Below, piece by piece: positions 1-8,002 of a stretch of DNA of 11,259 nucleotides. Source of the DNA: Chitinophagaceae bacterium (GTDB lineage Bacteria; Bacteroidota; Bacteroidia; Chitinophagales; Chitinophagaceae). Position 1 is the first letter of the stretch. Each line of letters starts with the position of its first letter. The notes beneath the pieces are model-generated. The model was not told the DNA's origin, searched no databases, and saw nothing but the letters and a program-made list of their open reading frames with translations. Both the position numbers and the translations under genes were made by a program. The DNA is taken from contig JAGNOY010000040.1 of NCBI GenBank assembly GCA_017989935.1, forward strand, positions 1 to 11,259, given 5' to 3'.

Positions 1-72
1 GGTATAAACTAATTTGAATACTTTTATTTAATTAATGTATCTAAAGTGTTTCTTGTGATACAAATCACCCAA

Positions 73-2574
73 TTACAACTTACTAAACTTTCTAATCTCC
101 TTCACACCATTCAAATTATCAACCTGCAAAATATAGTGCCCCGCTGGAATTTCTTTAATATTTAAATGTATAGAATTTTTACCTGCTTGCATCGCTTGGG
201 TAAAATTCATTAATTGTCTTCCAGTTAAATCAATTAAATGAATTGTAACATCCCCTTGCTTAGTTTCGCTAATCAAATCAATATTCATTTCATCAATTGC
301 TGGATTTGGATAAATCTCTCCAAGTATAATCTCATCACGAGAGAAACAAGATTTCAAATCTAATTTTACAATATCAGATTGCATTTGACTTTGATCAATA
401 TCTACGGCTACAATTTTGTAGAAGTTGATAGGTAATGGTTTTTTATCTATAAAACTATATTGCTTCTTAACTTCACTATTACCTGTAGCTTTTACTTCGG
501 CAATTTTTTCAGTAAAATGCAATCCGTCCCCACTGCGCATAACATAGAAACCTTGTACATTTCGTTCTGAAGCGGTTTCCCAACTCAATTGATTTTGACA
601 ATCTTTTATCACTCCAGTGAATGAATTAAAAGTGGTTGGCAATGCTAATCCTGTAAATAAGGATTTTGCCTTGTTGAATGAATTTGTACCAACCATTTCT
701 CCAATTTTTCTCCCATTAAAATCGTCAAAAGGAGGATGTATGCTTCCCCAAATTCTTGATAAACTGGCTTCGTCTGAAGCATCTACATATTTAGCCCATT
801 GCAAATGAATATCCGTGGTAGGACCATTTTCAAATACTAAATATCCACTGTAAGCACTCACTGGAAATTCTGCAATGCCTCCAGGAAAATAAGGATTTCC
901 AGTAAGTAAGGTCATCACATAGGCACCTGCCCTTGAATAAGTTGAATGCCCAGAAACATAGCCAGCGAAAGGAGGCGTCACAAAAGATTTGCGTTGATAG
1001 GGCATCCAATCTTCTGCTAAAATCCAACCCACACCTGCGTGATCTGTTGTAGGATTGGCAATATATTTAAATCCTTTCCAAGATTTTATTTTTATCTTAT
1101 TTACATTAGAATCACCTACTCCAGCTAGTGAATCTCCAACTGTAACTAATTCAATAAATCCAGGCGTTAAAGGCAAGCCTCCAGGATGGTAATGAGGTAA
1201 AGTAGAATCAGAACATTGTCCATACATAGCCATTTTTCTGATAGCGGAAATAGGTCTTGGAGAATCGTACCAACCTTTAATGCCCCAGCAAGCAATAGCT
1301 GCATCATGCACTGCCCCACCTAAAGTCAAGTAACTTTTAATGTCCCATTCTAGATCTGATAAGATCGGGCCAATGCCTTCGAATCGTTTAGAAAAATCAG
1401 GACCTGTATAATCACTCACATGATTTAATATAGTGTACCAATGCCCTGGAGGTGTTTCAGAAGCTGGTCCGTCCGCCCAGAATTGAGAAAGAACCCTCGT
1501 ATAATCACCTCGTTTCACAATTTGAGGTGTATAAGGAGCATTCGTTGCAGGATTTATTGAATAACCAGTTCCATTACTTCCTCCATCTGTAAAGTTGTAA
1601 AAAGACACCGCCTCATTAAACGTAGTCGGATAAGATGAAATATTGCCTCGTGAGGCTGGAGAAATATCCATGGTTGTTGTATCATCTGGATCTAAATGAC
1701 ATGACCAAGCTGCCACCATAGTATGTCCCCATTTGTATAAAAGACTAGAAGGATTATTCACATCAACGGTATCTAAAGTCGGAGGTGTTCCTGGATCATG
1801 ATATACTGTATAGTCATGGCCGTTTCGATTATAATGAGTTGCAGCACCTTGATCTAATGCAAATGGAATAACATTGCCCCACTCTGGACAAATAAAAGGA
1901 GGTGTACTAGGAATAGGATTTCCATTTTGATCTAAAGCAGCAGTAACTGTTAATGGCTGCCATTTGTTTGGATCAATCATAGTAGGATTGCTGGTTTTGG
2001 CCACCTCCAAGGGAGCGTTGAAAGGTACATAAAATTGGTTTGCATAATTATTTGATTCATTCGATCGATCAATCAAACCCAAAGTTATCACCTGAGACGC
2101 AATATAATTACCCAAATCAGCAGGCGTGCCATTCACATAATCGGTATTTGTATAATTAATATCATAGCCTAAGTTGAACATTAAGGTGTCAAATCGATAC
2201 TTGGCCGCTAAGAAATTATTTGAAAAAACATATTTCTTGAGAAGTACACGATATGCGGCATAACTAATGGCCATGTCTCTGGCTGAATCAATATTTGATG
2301 GCATGACAATACCATTAAAATTAAAATTTATTCCGTTGACTGTTTTTCCTAAGAGAAAAGTTGAAGCCACATTACTATAAGCTGCCCAAGCATCATACAT
2401 TGCCAACGATACATGATATAAGTTGCGAGCTTGAATTGGTGGACGTGCAAAGTCTTGTCGAATAGCGGCTAATTGCACTTCATTCCATCGACGAGCCACA
2501 GAATAATTTGTTTGTGCCTGTCCCTGAAATATTGAAACACTAACTAAAATTATTGTGAGTAGTTTTTTAATCAT
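73..2574 (-). CDS. Secreted vanadium-dependent haloperoxidase-like protein (PAP2 superfamily) with T9SS sorting domain
   Basis: An 833-residue exported protein. Residues 1-20 are a signal peptide (MIKK, hydrophobic run, cut near AQA/Q). The central part belongs to the vanadium haloperoxidase/PAP2 acid phosphatase superfamily. The residues that hold vanadate in Curvularia chloroperoxidase (K353, R360, S402-G403-H404, R490, H496) have counterparts with the same local spacing: K433 and R440 (in DSPRPISAIR), S541-G542-H543 (in YVSGHS), R607 and H613 (in SRIWGSIHPP). F536 sits five residues before S541, as F397 does in the chloroperoxidase; W430 matches W350. Residues about 640-745 look like the FN3-type linker common in secreted Bacteroidota proteins (LSWETASERN...GFYVMRS). 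Residues about 750-833 are a type A T9SS sorting domain (IYPNPA start, RKFSKL end). By family it would oxidise halides with hydrogen peroxide outside the cell, but related proteins are phosphatases and the substrate is unproven. It is transcribed alone, divergent from the lipoprotein gene. Confidence 0.88.
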   Translation of the reverse strand: MIKKLLTIILVSVSIFQGQAQTNYSVARRWNEVQLAAIRQDFARPPIQARNLYHVSLAMYDAWAAYSNVASTFLLGKTVNGINFNFNGIVMPSNIDSARDMAISYAAYRVLLKKYVFSNNFLAAKYRFDTLMFNLGYDINYTNTDYVNGTPADLGNYIASQVITLGLIDRSNESNNYANQFYVPFNAPLEVAKTSNPTMIDPNKWQPLTVTAALDQNGNPIPSTPPFICPEWGNVIPFALDQGAATHYNRNGHDYTVYHDPGTPPTLDTVDVNNPSSLLYKWGHTMVAAWSCHLDPDDTTTMDISPASRGNISSYPTTFNEAVSFYNFTDGGSNGTGYSINPATNAPYTPQIVKRGDYTRVLSQFWADGPASETPPGHWYTILNHVSDYTGPDFSKRFEGIGPILSDLEWDIKSYLTLGGAVHDAAIACWGIKGWYDSPRPISAIRKMAMYGQCSDSTLPHYHPGGLPLTPGFIELVTVGDSLAGVGDSNVNKIKIKSWKGFKYIANPTTDHAGVGWILAEDWMPYQRKSFVTPPFAGYVSGHSTYSRAGAYVMTLLTGNPYFPGGIAEFPVSAYSGYLVFENGPTTDIHLQWAKYVDASDEASLSRIWGSIHPPFDDFNGRKIGEMVGTNSFNKAKSLFTGLALPTTFNSFTGVIKDCQNQLSWETASERNVQGFYVMRSGDGLHFTEKIAEVKATGNSEVKKQYSFIDKKPLPINFYKIVAVDIDQSQMQSDIVKLDLKSCFSRDEIILGEIYPNPAIDEMNIDLISETKQGDVTIHLIDLTGRQLMNFTQAMQAGKNSIHLNIKEIPAGHYILQVDNLNGVKEIRKFSKL

Positions 2575-2717
2575 GTGATAATTTTTTTAATATACAAGCG
2601 CAAATTTACATATTTTGGCCTGAGTGAGAAGCAATTAACATCCAATTCAGTAAAAACAGGGAATTGAAATGTAGAAATTTCCTAATGGAAATTGAAATAA
2701 AATTCTAGATCACTGAA
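2575..2717. other. Intergenic DNA left of element copy 1
   Basis: The full gap between the divergent haloperoxidase and lipoprotein genes is 2575-2939. This left part holds the haloperoxidase promoter and a short inverted repeat AATTTCC-TAAT-GGAAATT (2676-2693) that could be an operator or chance. I see no small gene or tRNA. The right part, 2842-2939, is AT-rich and should hold the lipoprotein promoter; TTTG at 2889-2892 with TACTTTTA at 2910-2917 is a weak candidate (17-nt spacer, one mismatch in the -7). Confidence 0.4.
2601..2608 (-). promoter_or_regulatory. Probable -7 promoter element of the haloperoxidase-like gene
   Basis: Read on the minus strand this is TAAATTTG, a full match to the Bacteroidota -7 consensus TAnnTTTG. 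It ends 26 nt before the ATG, which predicts a leader of about 20 A/T-rich nucleotides. The only TTG that could serve as a -33 element (2632-2634) is 23 nt away, slightly longer than usual, so the call is moderate. Confidence 0.45.
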
Positions 2718-2841
2718 TTGCGGCAAGGATAGTAATGGAAAGCCCGCATCCCGAGAGGCTTAGAAACACTTGATTCTTACCGAATGCCTCATAGCCGATA
2801 CGGGAGTGGACTTGGAATGAATAGCCTGCCCGCCGCCCAAA
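2718..2841 (+). ncRNA. Structured intergenic element, copy 1 (candidate RNA or small dispersed repeat)
   Basis: This GC-rich stretch stands out from the AT-rich gap between the haloperoxidase and lipoprotein genes. Its ends pair: GCGGC (2720-2724) with GCCGC (2832-2836). Further in, TCCCG (2749-2753) pairs with CGGGA (2801-2805) and GAGGC (2755-2759) with GCCTC (2786-2790), giving one nested rod with internal loops. AGG (2726-2728) may also pair with CCT (2825-2827). The end sequences recur, on the other strand, at 8003-8101. It encodes no plausible protein. It could be a regulatory RNA, a transcribed leader element of the downstream lipoprotein gene (98 nt away), or a non-autonomous mobile repeat. 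The strand is assigned by analogy with copy 2 and the downstream gene; I do not see a convincing promoter of its own. Confidence 0.6.
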
Positions 2842-2939
2842 TTTCTGTATTACTTCCAATCAAAACTTACTTAAAGAATGAATTGTTTTTTGAAATTAAA
2901 AAATTGAATTACTTTTAGAGCCTTATTAAGCAACTTTGT

Positions 2940-3269
2940 ATGAAGCCATTACTTACGATACTAGCCTTATTTAGTATAATTTTACTGAATTCTTGTGAAA
3001 AGAAAAGAGGTTCAGCTACAGCATGTTTCAATTTTTCTAAGTCCACAGTTAAGGTAGGTGATACTGTTTATTTATTGAACTGTTCAGAAAATTACGACAA
3101 ATTTATTTGGTATAATCCTTCGTTAGATAGTACGAATAAGCATATTATGTTTAGCACCACCACTGCAGGAAACTATCCTTTTTTATTGCGCGTAGGTGAT
3201 AGAGCATTTATGTCTAATAGCTATGGCTCAGCCAATGAAATTACCAAAACACTGACTGTTACTCCTTAA
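2940..3269 (+). CDS. Small PKD-like lipoprotein
   Basis: A 109-residue protein with a lipoprotein signal peptide: MKPLL, a hydrophobic run and lipobox LNSC with the lipidated cysteine at C19. The mature part (about 90 residues) starts with ACFNFSKSTVKVGDTVYLLNCS, which resembles the first strands of PKD-like immunoglobulin folds in Bacteroidota envelope proteins; the usual W-x-F/Y-GDG turn is not preserved (here FIWYNPSLDS). The residues after C19 (EKKRG) are mostly basic and do not show the acidic surface-export signal described in some Bacteroidota, so a periplasm-facing location is more likely, though uncertain. Its stop lies 16 nt before the start of the S41 protease gene, so the two probably form an operon. 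The role is unknown; it might be a partner or substrate-presenting factor for the protease. No strong ribosome binding site precedes the ATG. Confidence 0.72.
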   Translation: MKPLLTILALFSIILLNSCEKKRGSATACFNFSKSTVKVGDTVYLLNCSENYDKFIWYNPSLDSTNKHIMFSTTTAGNYPFLLRVGDRAFMSNSYGSANEITKTLTVTP

Positions 3270-3285
3270 TTTTTATTGATATCAA

Positions 3286-4869
3286 TTGAATAAAAATTCT
3301 TACTCAGAGTTTTCATTACCCCTACTTCTTTCAATTGTGCTGATTGCTGGCATGTTTTTAGGATTTAAATTATCTTCCTCAATTCATCATCCCTTTAAAA
3401 CAAGTTCTTCAAAAACCTATCTAGATGAATTTGTGCAACTCATAGATCAACATTATGTAGATAGCATCAATACCAACGAACTTTATCATGATGGAATAGA
3501 AGGCATTATTCAACATTTAGATCCGCATACTGTTTATATTTCAAAGAAAGATTTACCCCGAATCAACGAACAACTCGAAGGAAATTATTCTGGAATTGGC
3601 ATTGAATTTTATACCCAAAATGACAGTATCATTGTTTCACATGTTTCAGCAGATGGCCCTTCCTTTAATAAAGGCATCATAGCTGGCGACAGAATCATTC
3701 AAATAAACAAACAACTTATTGCCGGCAAAAAATTGAAAGAAGAGGAAATAATTCAATTAATCAGAGGTCCAGAAAATTCTAACATTCAATTAAAAGTCTT
3801 GCATCTTGATCAATCTATGCAAACGCTTTCAATCACTAGAAAACAATTAACGACTTCGAGTATTTTGGCTTCTTATCTCATCGCCCCAAAAACAGGATAT
3901 ATCGCGATCAAAGTCTTTAGCGAAAATACTTACCAAGAATTTCATGACCAACTTAACAAATTAGTCAAAGCAGGTATTCAAAAATTAATCATCGATGTTA
4001 GAGATAATCCAGGAGGATACATGCAAGCTGTAACCATGATTGCTGACGAGTTTATATCGGGTAAACAACTGCTACTTTCAACCAAAGGAAAGCATGAACA
4101 GGAAAAAGTATATGCCAAAGAAAAAGGAATATTCGAACAAGGTGAATTAATTATTTTAGTCAATGAAAACGCTGCCTCAGCCAGTGAAATTTTAGCTGGC
4201 ACCATGCAAGATTTAGACCGTGGTACCATTATTGGCAGAAGAACTTACGGCAAAGGACTCGTACAAGAACAGTTTGAATTGCCTGATCAATCGGCCATAC
4301 GAATCACCACAGCAAGATACTATTTACCTTCAGGAAGATGCATCCAAAAATCTTATCAAGAGGGCAAACAAGATTATCAAGAAGAATTAAATAATCGTTA
4401 TATGCATGGTGTATTATCAAGTGTAGATAGTGACAAGAAAATTCAACAGAATAAATTCTATACGACCAAAAAACATGTAGTGTACGAGGGAGAAGGCATT
4501 CGCCCTGATATATTTGTAGCCCTTGATACAAGTTTATTTCCCGTACTTGAAAAAGTATATGAACAAAATCTAATCGAAAACATCTGTCACAATTACTTCT
4601 TTTATCACCGACAAGAATTTCAAACATTCACATCGGCTTATGAATTCCACGAAAAATATACTTTCTCAGAAGAATTAAAGCAAACTATTCACAACAACAT
4701 GAATGCTTTACTAGGCAAAGTTTATTTGCTAAATCAACAAAAAATAGATCTCAAAATCAACACCTTGATTAAAGCCAATTTGTCGAGAAATTTATTCGGA
4801 AATAATGGAAAATGGCTCGAGCTAAACCAACAAGATCCAATTATTCTAAAAGCATTGGAAAGACATTGA
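3286..4869 (+). CDS. Membrane-anchored C-terminal processing peptidase, S41 family
   Basis: A 527-residue tail-specific (CTP) protease. Residues about 11-29 form an N-terminal membrane anchor or signal sequence. A PDZ domain covers about 88-170 (GNYSGIGIEF...GIIAGDRIIQIN). The peptidase core follows, with the Ser/Lys dyad S298 (NENAASAS) and K323 (TYGKG) 25 residues apart, the spacing of Scenedesmus CtpA S372/K397. The tail from about 365 to 527 has no motif I recognise, but similar tails are common in Bacteroidota CTPs. By family it cleaves envelope proteins from their C-termini; the substrate is not visible. The start is TTG at 3286: an in-frame TGA at 3277 blocks extension and the first in-frame ATG (3352) falls inside the membrane segment and would remove most of it. 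It lies 16 nt after the lipoprotein gene and ends 2 nt from the stop of the opposing ppx gene. Confidence 0.9.
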   Translation: MNKNSYSEFSLPLLLSIVLIAGMFLGFKLSSSIHHPFKTSSSKTYLDEFVQLIDQHYVDSINTNELYHDGIEGIIQHLDPHTVYISKKDLPRINEQLEGNYSGIGIEFYTQNDSIIVSHVSADGPSFNKGIIAGDRIIQINKQLIAGKKLKEEEIIQLIRGPENSNIQLKVLHLDQSMQTLSITRKQLTTSSILASYLIAPKTGYIAIKVFSENTYQEFHDQLNKLVKAGIQKLIIDVRDNPGGYMQAVTMIADEFISGKQLLLSTKGKHEQEKVYAKEKGIFEQGELIILVNENAASASEILAGTMQDLDRGTIIGRRTYGKGLVQEQFELPDQSAIRITTARYYLPSGRCIQKSYQEGKQDYQEELNNRYMHGVLSSVDSDKKIQQNKFYTTKKHVVYEGEGIRPDIFVALDTSLFPVLEKVYEQNLIENICHNYFFYHRQEFQTFTSAYEFHEKYTFSEELKQTIHNNMNALLGKVYLLNQQKIDLKINTLIKANLSRNLFGNNGKWLELNQQDPIILKALERH

Positions 4870-4871
4870 GC

Positions 4872-5780
4872 CTATTTTCTTTGCAAACCAATCAAACTAG
4901 TAAAACTCAATTCTTGGTATAGTTGTTTAATTAAACCATCAGCCAACCCAATTTGAGGCACATAGATTTCTGCGATATTAGCCCACTTCATCACAGAAGT
5001 ATAAATCTGCAAGGCTGGCACGATTACATCTGCCCTATCTTCTCTAAAGCCATATTTATGCATTCTTTCAACAACTGAAATTGCATTCATTTCTTTATAA
5101 TACTCTCTCAACAATTCAATAGGTAAAGCTTTTCCAACACGCTTTTTCGACATGGAAAAAATTTTATTGATGTTACCACCAGAACCAATCGCAGCCACTG
5201 GCTTGTCTTGTTTAAAATTGTTTTTTATAAACACTTTCAAATCTTCCCAAATTTCTTCCTCTACTTTATCCTTCAGCAACCTAATCGTACCTAAATTAAA
5301 AGATTGTTTAGCCTTAATTTGATTATTGGCAAACAAAGTCAATTCTGTACTACCACCACCTACATCAATGTATAAGTAAGAAAATCTATGATCTAAATTG
5401 TCTGCTAAATGAGTATCAAATAATATTTGCGCCTCCTGACTACCACTAATTACTTCAATTCTAAGGCCTGTGAGTTCCTCAACCTGTTTTACAATCTCTG
5501 CCGAATTTAAAGCATCTCGCATCGCAGAAGTTGCACAAACTTTAATTTCCTTTACTTCATAAACGAGTAATAAATGCTTAAAGGCTTTCATGGTTTCTAT
5601 TAGCATCCGGGTCTTAGCCTCAGAAATAAACCCACGTTCGAAAACGTCAAACCCTAAACGTAATGGCACCCTGACCAAATTTACTTTAGTAAAATCTAAA
5701 CTACCATCTTTATAGATCGTAATATCCTGAATCAATAATCTTGCAGCATTTGAGCCTATATCTATCGCAGCCAATCGCAT
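4872..5780 (-). CDS. ppx: Exopolyphosphatase, Ppx/GppA family (short form)
   Basis: A 302-residue cytoplasmic phosphatase of the ASKHA (actin-like ATPase) fold. It should release phosphate from the ends of polyphosphate chains and might also act on pppGpp; sequence alone does not separate these. Motifs in order: AAIDIGSNAARLLI (residues 4-17, phosphate-binding loop), CATSAMRDA (82-90), ISGSQEA (111-117) with E116 at the place of the conserved catalytic glutamate, IDVGGGSTEL (138-147, second phosphate loop), and AIGSGGN (about 196-202). The length matches two-domain Ppx proteins that lack the C-terminal HD-like extension of the E. coli enzyme of about 510 residues. The ATG lies 24 nt after the ppk1 stop, so both are probably one transcript and polyphosphate synthesis and breakdown are co-expressed. 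The gene ends 2 nt from the protease stop, leaving no room for a separate terminator. Confidence 0.88.
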   Translation of the reverse strand: MRLAAIDIGSNAARLLIQDITIYKDGSLDFTKVNLVRVPLRLGFDVFERGFISEAKTRMLIETMKAFKHLLLVYEVKEIKVCATSAMRDALNSAEIVKQVEELTGLRIEVISGSQEAQILFDTHLADNLDHRFSYLYIDVGGGSTELTLFANNQIKAKQSFNLGTIRLLKDKVEEEIWEDLKVFIKNNFKQDKPVAAIGSGGNINKIFSMSKKRVGKALPIELLREYYKEMNAISVVERMHKYGFREDRADVIVPALQIYTSVMKWANIAEIYVPQIGLADGLIKQLYQELSFTSLIGLQRK

Positions 5781-5804
5781 ATAGATGCAAAGTAAGCAAA
5801 ATAA

Positions 5805-7880
5805 TTAGTATTTCTTTCTTGAAAGATACTTATGAATCTCTTCTTGTGAACAAAACACCTTTTCTTTAGGGGCCTTAGCCACATAGTGATTGTTTAAATC
5901 ATTATCTAAAATTCTAGCCTTCTTATTTTCACCTAATTGAATTTGCAAAATGTCTTTTAACTCCTGCTTAATGTCCTCATTAAATATGGGCGCTGTTACC
6001 TCAATCCGATAATCAATATTTCGTTGCATCCAATCTGCACTCGAAATAAACAATTCATCTTTATCCCCTTGCGTAAATTGAAAAACTCGCGCATGTTCTA
6101 AATATTGATCAACAATGCTAATAGCATGTATATCTTGTGGCCATTTTGTATGGGTGGTATGCGCACAACATATTCCGCGTATAATTAAATGCATAGGCAC
6201 GCCAGCGTTGGCTAAAGCATATATTTCATCAATGACCTTATTATCCGACAAACTATTTAATTTCAAAATCAAATCTACCTTTTCGCCTTTCTTAAAAGCT
6301 TTAAGTGATTGAGTAAGTTTAGACACTATAAAATCTCGAGTTGACACAGGAGAAACTATTAAATGCTTGCAAGTTTTTAATTGAGCAATATTAATCGGAT
6401 GTTCTATATAACGAAAAATATTCTTTACATCATCTAATATTCTTTTGTCCGCAGTCAACAAGCAATGATCGCCATAAAAACGCGCCGTAGACTCGTTCAA
6501 ATTACCCGTACTTACAAACCCATAATGCTTGAGTGCTTTCCCTACTCTCTTTGAAATCAAACAAATTTTAGCATGAATTTTCATATTCGGAAAACCAGTC
6601 AACACCTTCACGCCTTCTTCTTCTAACACTTGCTTCCATTTCATATTCGCCTCTTCATCAAACCTTGCACGCAATTCAATCACTACAGTGACTTGTTTCC
6701 CATTTCTTACAGCATTAATCAAGGCATTGATGATCTTCGAATTCTTGGCTAACCTATAACCAGTAATCTTAATGCTTTCTACAAACGGATCAATAGCAGA
6801 CTCTCTGAGCAAATCAATTACAGAGTCAAAAGAATGATAAGGAAAATGAAGCATCACATCTCTTTGCTCCAAAACTTCTAAAATTCGAATTGGTTGAGTC
6901 AATAAGGGATGCACCAACGAAGCCGGTCGCTTTAAGCGCTTATTAAATACTTCTTCCGGAAAGTCCATGAAATCCTTAAAATTATGAATCCGCCCACCAG
7001 GCACCAGATGATCACGGCGATTTAAATTCAATAATTTGATTAAATAATCTAACAAATTTTTTTGCATATTTTTATCATACACAAATCGAACTGCCTTTCC
7101 TTTTTTCCGATTCTTCAATCCTTTATGCAAGCCTTGAATCAAATCGGTATGAATATCATTATCAATGTCTAATTCCGCATCGCGCGTAACTTTAAAAATA
7201 TACCCCTCAAAAATATTAAATCCAAATTGAGTAAATAATTTAGGCAAACAAAATCTGATAATATCCTCTAATAAAATTATCGCATGCTCACCAAGTTTAC
7301 TTGGCAAAATTACAAATCGTGGTAGTTGTTGCGTAGGCACTTCTATAATGGCATAACTATTCATAAAAGAGTTTTTGCTATTACTTAAAATACATGCCAA
7401 ATAAATAGACTTATCATGTAACAAAGGCAATTCCGGTATACTCTCAATCATCAAAGGCGAAATATTCGTTCTCACATACTGATTAAAATATTGCTCTACA
7501 AATATTTTTTGATCTTTATTCAACTGCTGCTCATTCACCAACAAAATCTTTTGGCGCTTCAGTTCCACCAAAATATTCTTGTAAATAGTCTCAAATTCTT
7601 TCTGCTGAACCAGCACAGTTTGCTGAATATGCTTCAAGATAATTGCAGGCTTATCTTCTAGATACATTTTTGCATTCTTGCCGATTCTTGTCATGCGATT
7701 TAAGGTCGCCACCCGAACACGAAAAAATTCATCTAAATTATTAGAAAATATACCTAAAAACCTAAGTCGCTCACTGATAGGTACCGAGCTATCTTTTGCC
7801 TCTTGCAACACACGTTCATTGAACGACAACCAACTAATATCACGGATAATTTTAGTGCCTTTCACTATTTTTTTAACCAT
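5805..7880 (-). CDS. ppk1: Polyphosphate kinase 1
   Basis: A 691-residue enzyme, the usual PPK1 length, that reversibly transfers the ATP gamma-phosphate to polyphosphate. The N domain begins with DISWLSFNERVL and SNNLDEFFRVRVATL (about 46-60), the adenine-contacting region. The middle has VPGGRIHNFKDFMDFP (about 293-308). The two phospholipase-D-like catalytic domains carry GYRLA (R376), ELRARFDEEANMKW (R406), KIHAK with H436, the position of the autophosphorylated H435 in E. coli, STGNLNESTARFYGD (457-471), RGICC (568-572), and YLEHARV with H596, matching E. coli H592. SSADWMQRNIDYRIEV (613-628) is also intact. All catalytic residues are present, so it should be active. A lysine-rich tail of about 25 residues follows the catalytic core. 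It is the first gene of a ppk1-ppx operon and divergent from the sensor kinase gene. The ATG lies just 5 nt after a TATATTTG promoter element. Confidence 0.95.
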   Translation of the reverse strand: MVKKIVKGTKIIRDISWLSFNERVLQEAKDSSVPISERLRFLGIFSNNLDEFFRVRVATLNRMTRIGKNAKMYLEDKPAIILKHIQQTVLVQQKEFETIYKNILVELKRQKILLVNEQQLNKDQKIFVEQYFNQYVRTNISPLMIESIPELPLLHDKSIYLACILSNSKNSFMNSYAIIEVPTQQLPRFVILPSKLGEHAIILLEDIIRFCLPKLFTQFGFNIFEGYIFKVTRDAELDIDNDIHTDLIQGLHKGLKNRKKGKAVRFVYDKNMQKNLLDYLIKLLNLNRRDHLVPGGRIHNFKDFMDFPEEVFNKRLKRPASLVHPLLTQPIRILEVLEQRDVMLHFPYHSFDSVIDLLRESAIDPFVESIKITGYRLAKNSKIINALINAVRNGKQVTVVIELRARFDEEANMKWKQVLEEEGVKVLTGFPNMKIHAKICLISKRVGKALKHYGFVSTGNLNESTARFYGDHCLLTADKRILDDVKNIFRYIEHPINIAQLKTCKHLIVSPVSTRDFIVSKLTQSLKAFKKGEKVDLILKLNSLSDNKVIDEIYALANAGVPMHLIIRGICCAHTTHTKWPQDIHAISIVDQYLEHARVFQFTQGDKDELFISSADWMQRNIDYRIEVTAPIFNEDIKQELKDILQIQLGENKKARILDNDLNNHYVAKAPKEKVFCSQEEIHKYLSRKKY

Positions 7881-7885
7881 GCTGG

Positions 7886-7893
7886 CAAATATA
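7886..7893 (-). promoter_or_regulatory. Probable -7 promoter element of ppk1-ppx
   Basis: On the minus strand this reads TATATTTG, a full match to TAnnTTTG. Only five bases (CCAGC) separate it from the ppk1 ATG, so transcription would begin at about the start codon or 1-3 nt before it. The -33 side is weak: TTAG at 7911-7914, 17 nt or so upstream, is the nearest candidate. The same arrangement occurs at the sensor kinase gene. Confidence 0.5.
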
Positions 7894-8002
7894 AAATCTA
7901 AATTTTTCTTCTAATGTTAAGTTTTGTAAACATAACCTTATTAAACAAATAATGTCAAGTAAATATCATATTGAATGTGTTTTAAGATTTATCAACCTTT
8001 TT

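Noticed and set aside
55..68. Hairpin GTGAT-ACAA-ATCAC just after the haloperoxidase stop as a terminator
   Set aside because: Only 5 bp with no T-tract on the minus strand; too weak to call a terminator.
2676..2693. Inverted repeat AATTTCC-TAAT-GGAAATT as an operator
   Set aside because: A 7-bp AT-rich repeat is near chance level and lies away from the candidate promoters; noted under the intergenic entry only.
2718..2841. tRNA, CRISPR repeat or insertion-sequence end
   Set aside because: No cloverleaf or T-loop sequence, no regularly spaced repeats, no transposase gene, and no target-site duplication that I can see around the element.
3275..3286. 12-bp perfect palindrome ATTGATATCAAT just before the protease start
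   Set aside because: A 12-bp palindrome is expected a few times by chance in 11 kb, more in AT-rich DNA; no second half-site is near.
7678..7914. Open frames opposite ppk1, the haloperoxidase and the kinase genes
   Set aside because: They are antisense or out-of-frame to genes with full domain support and show no motifs of their own.
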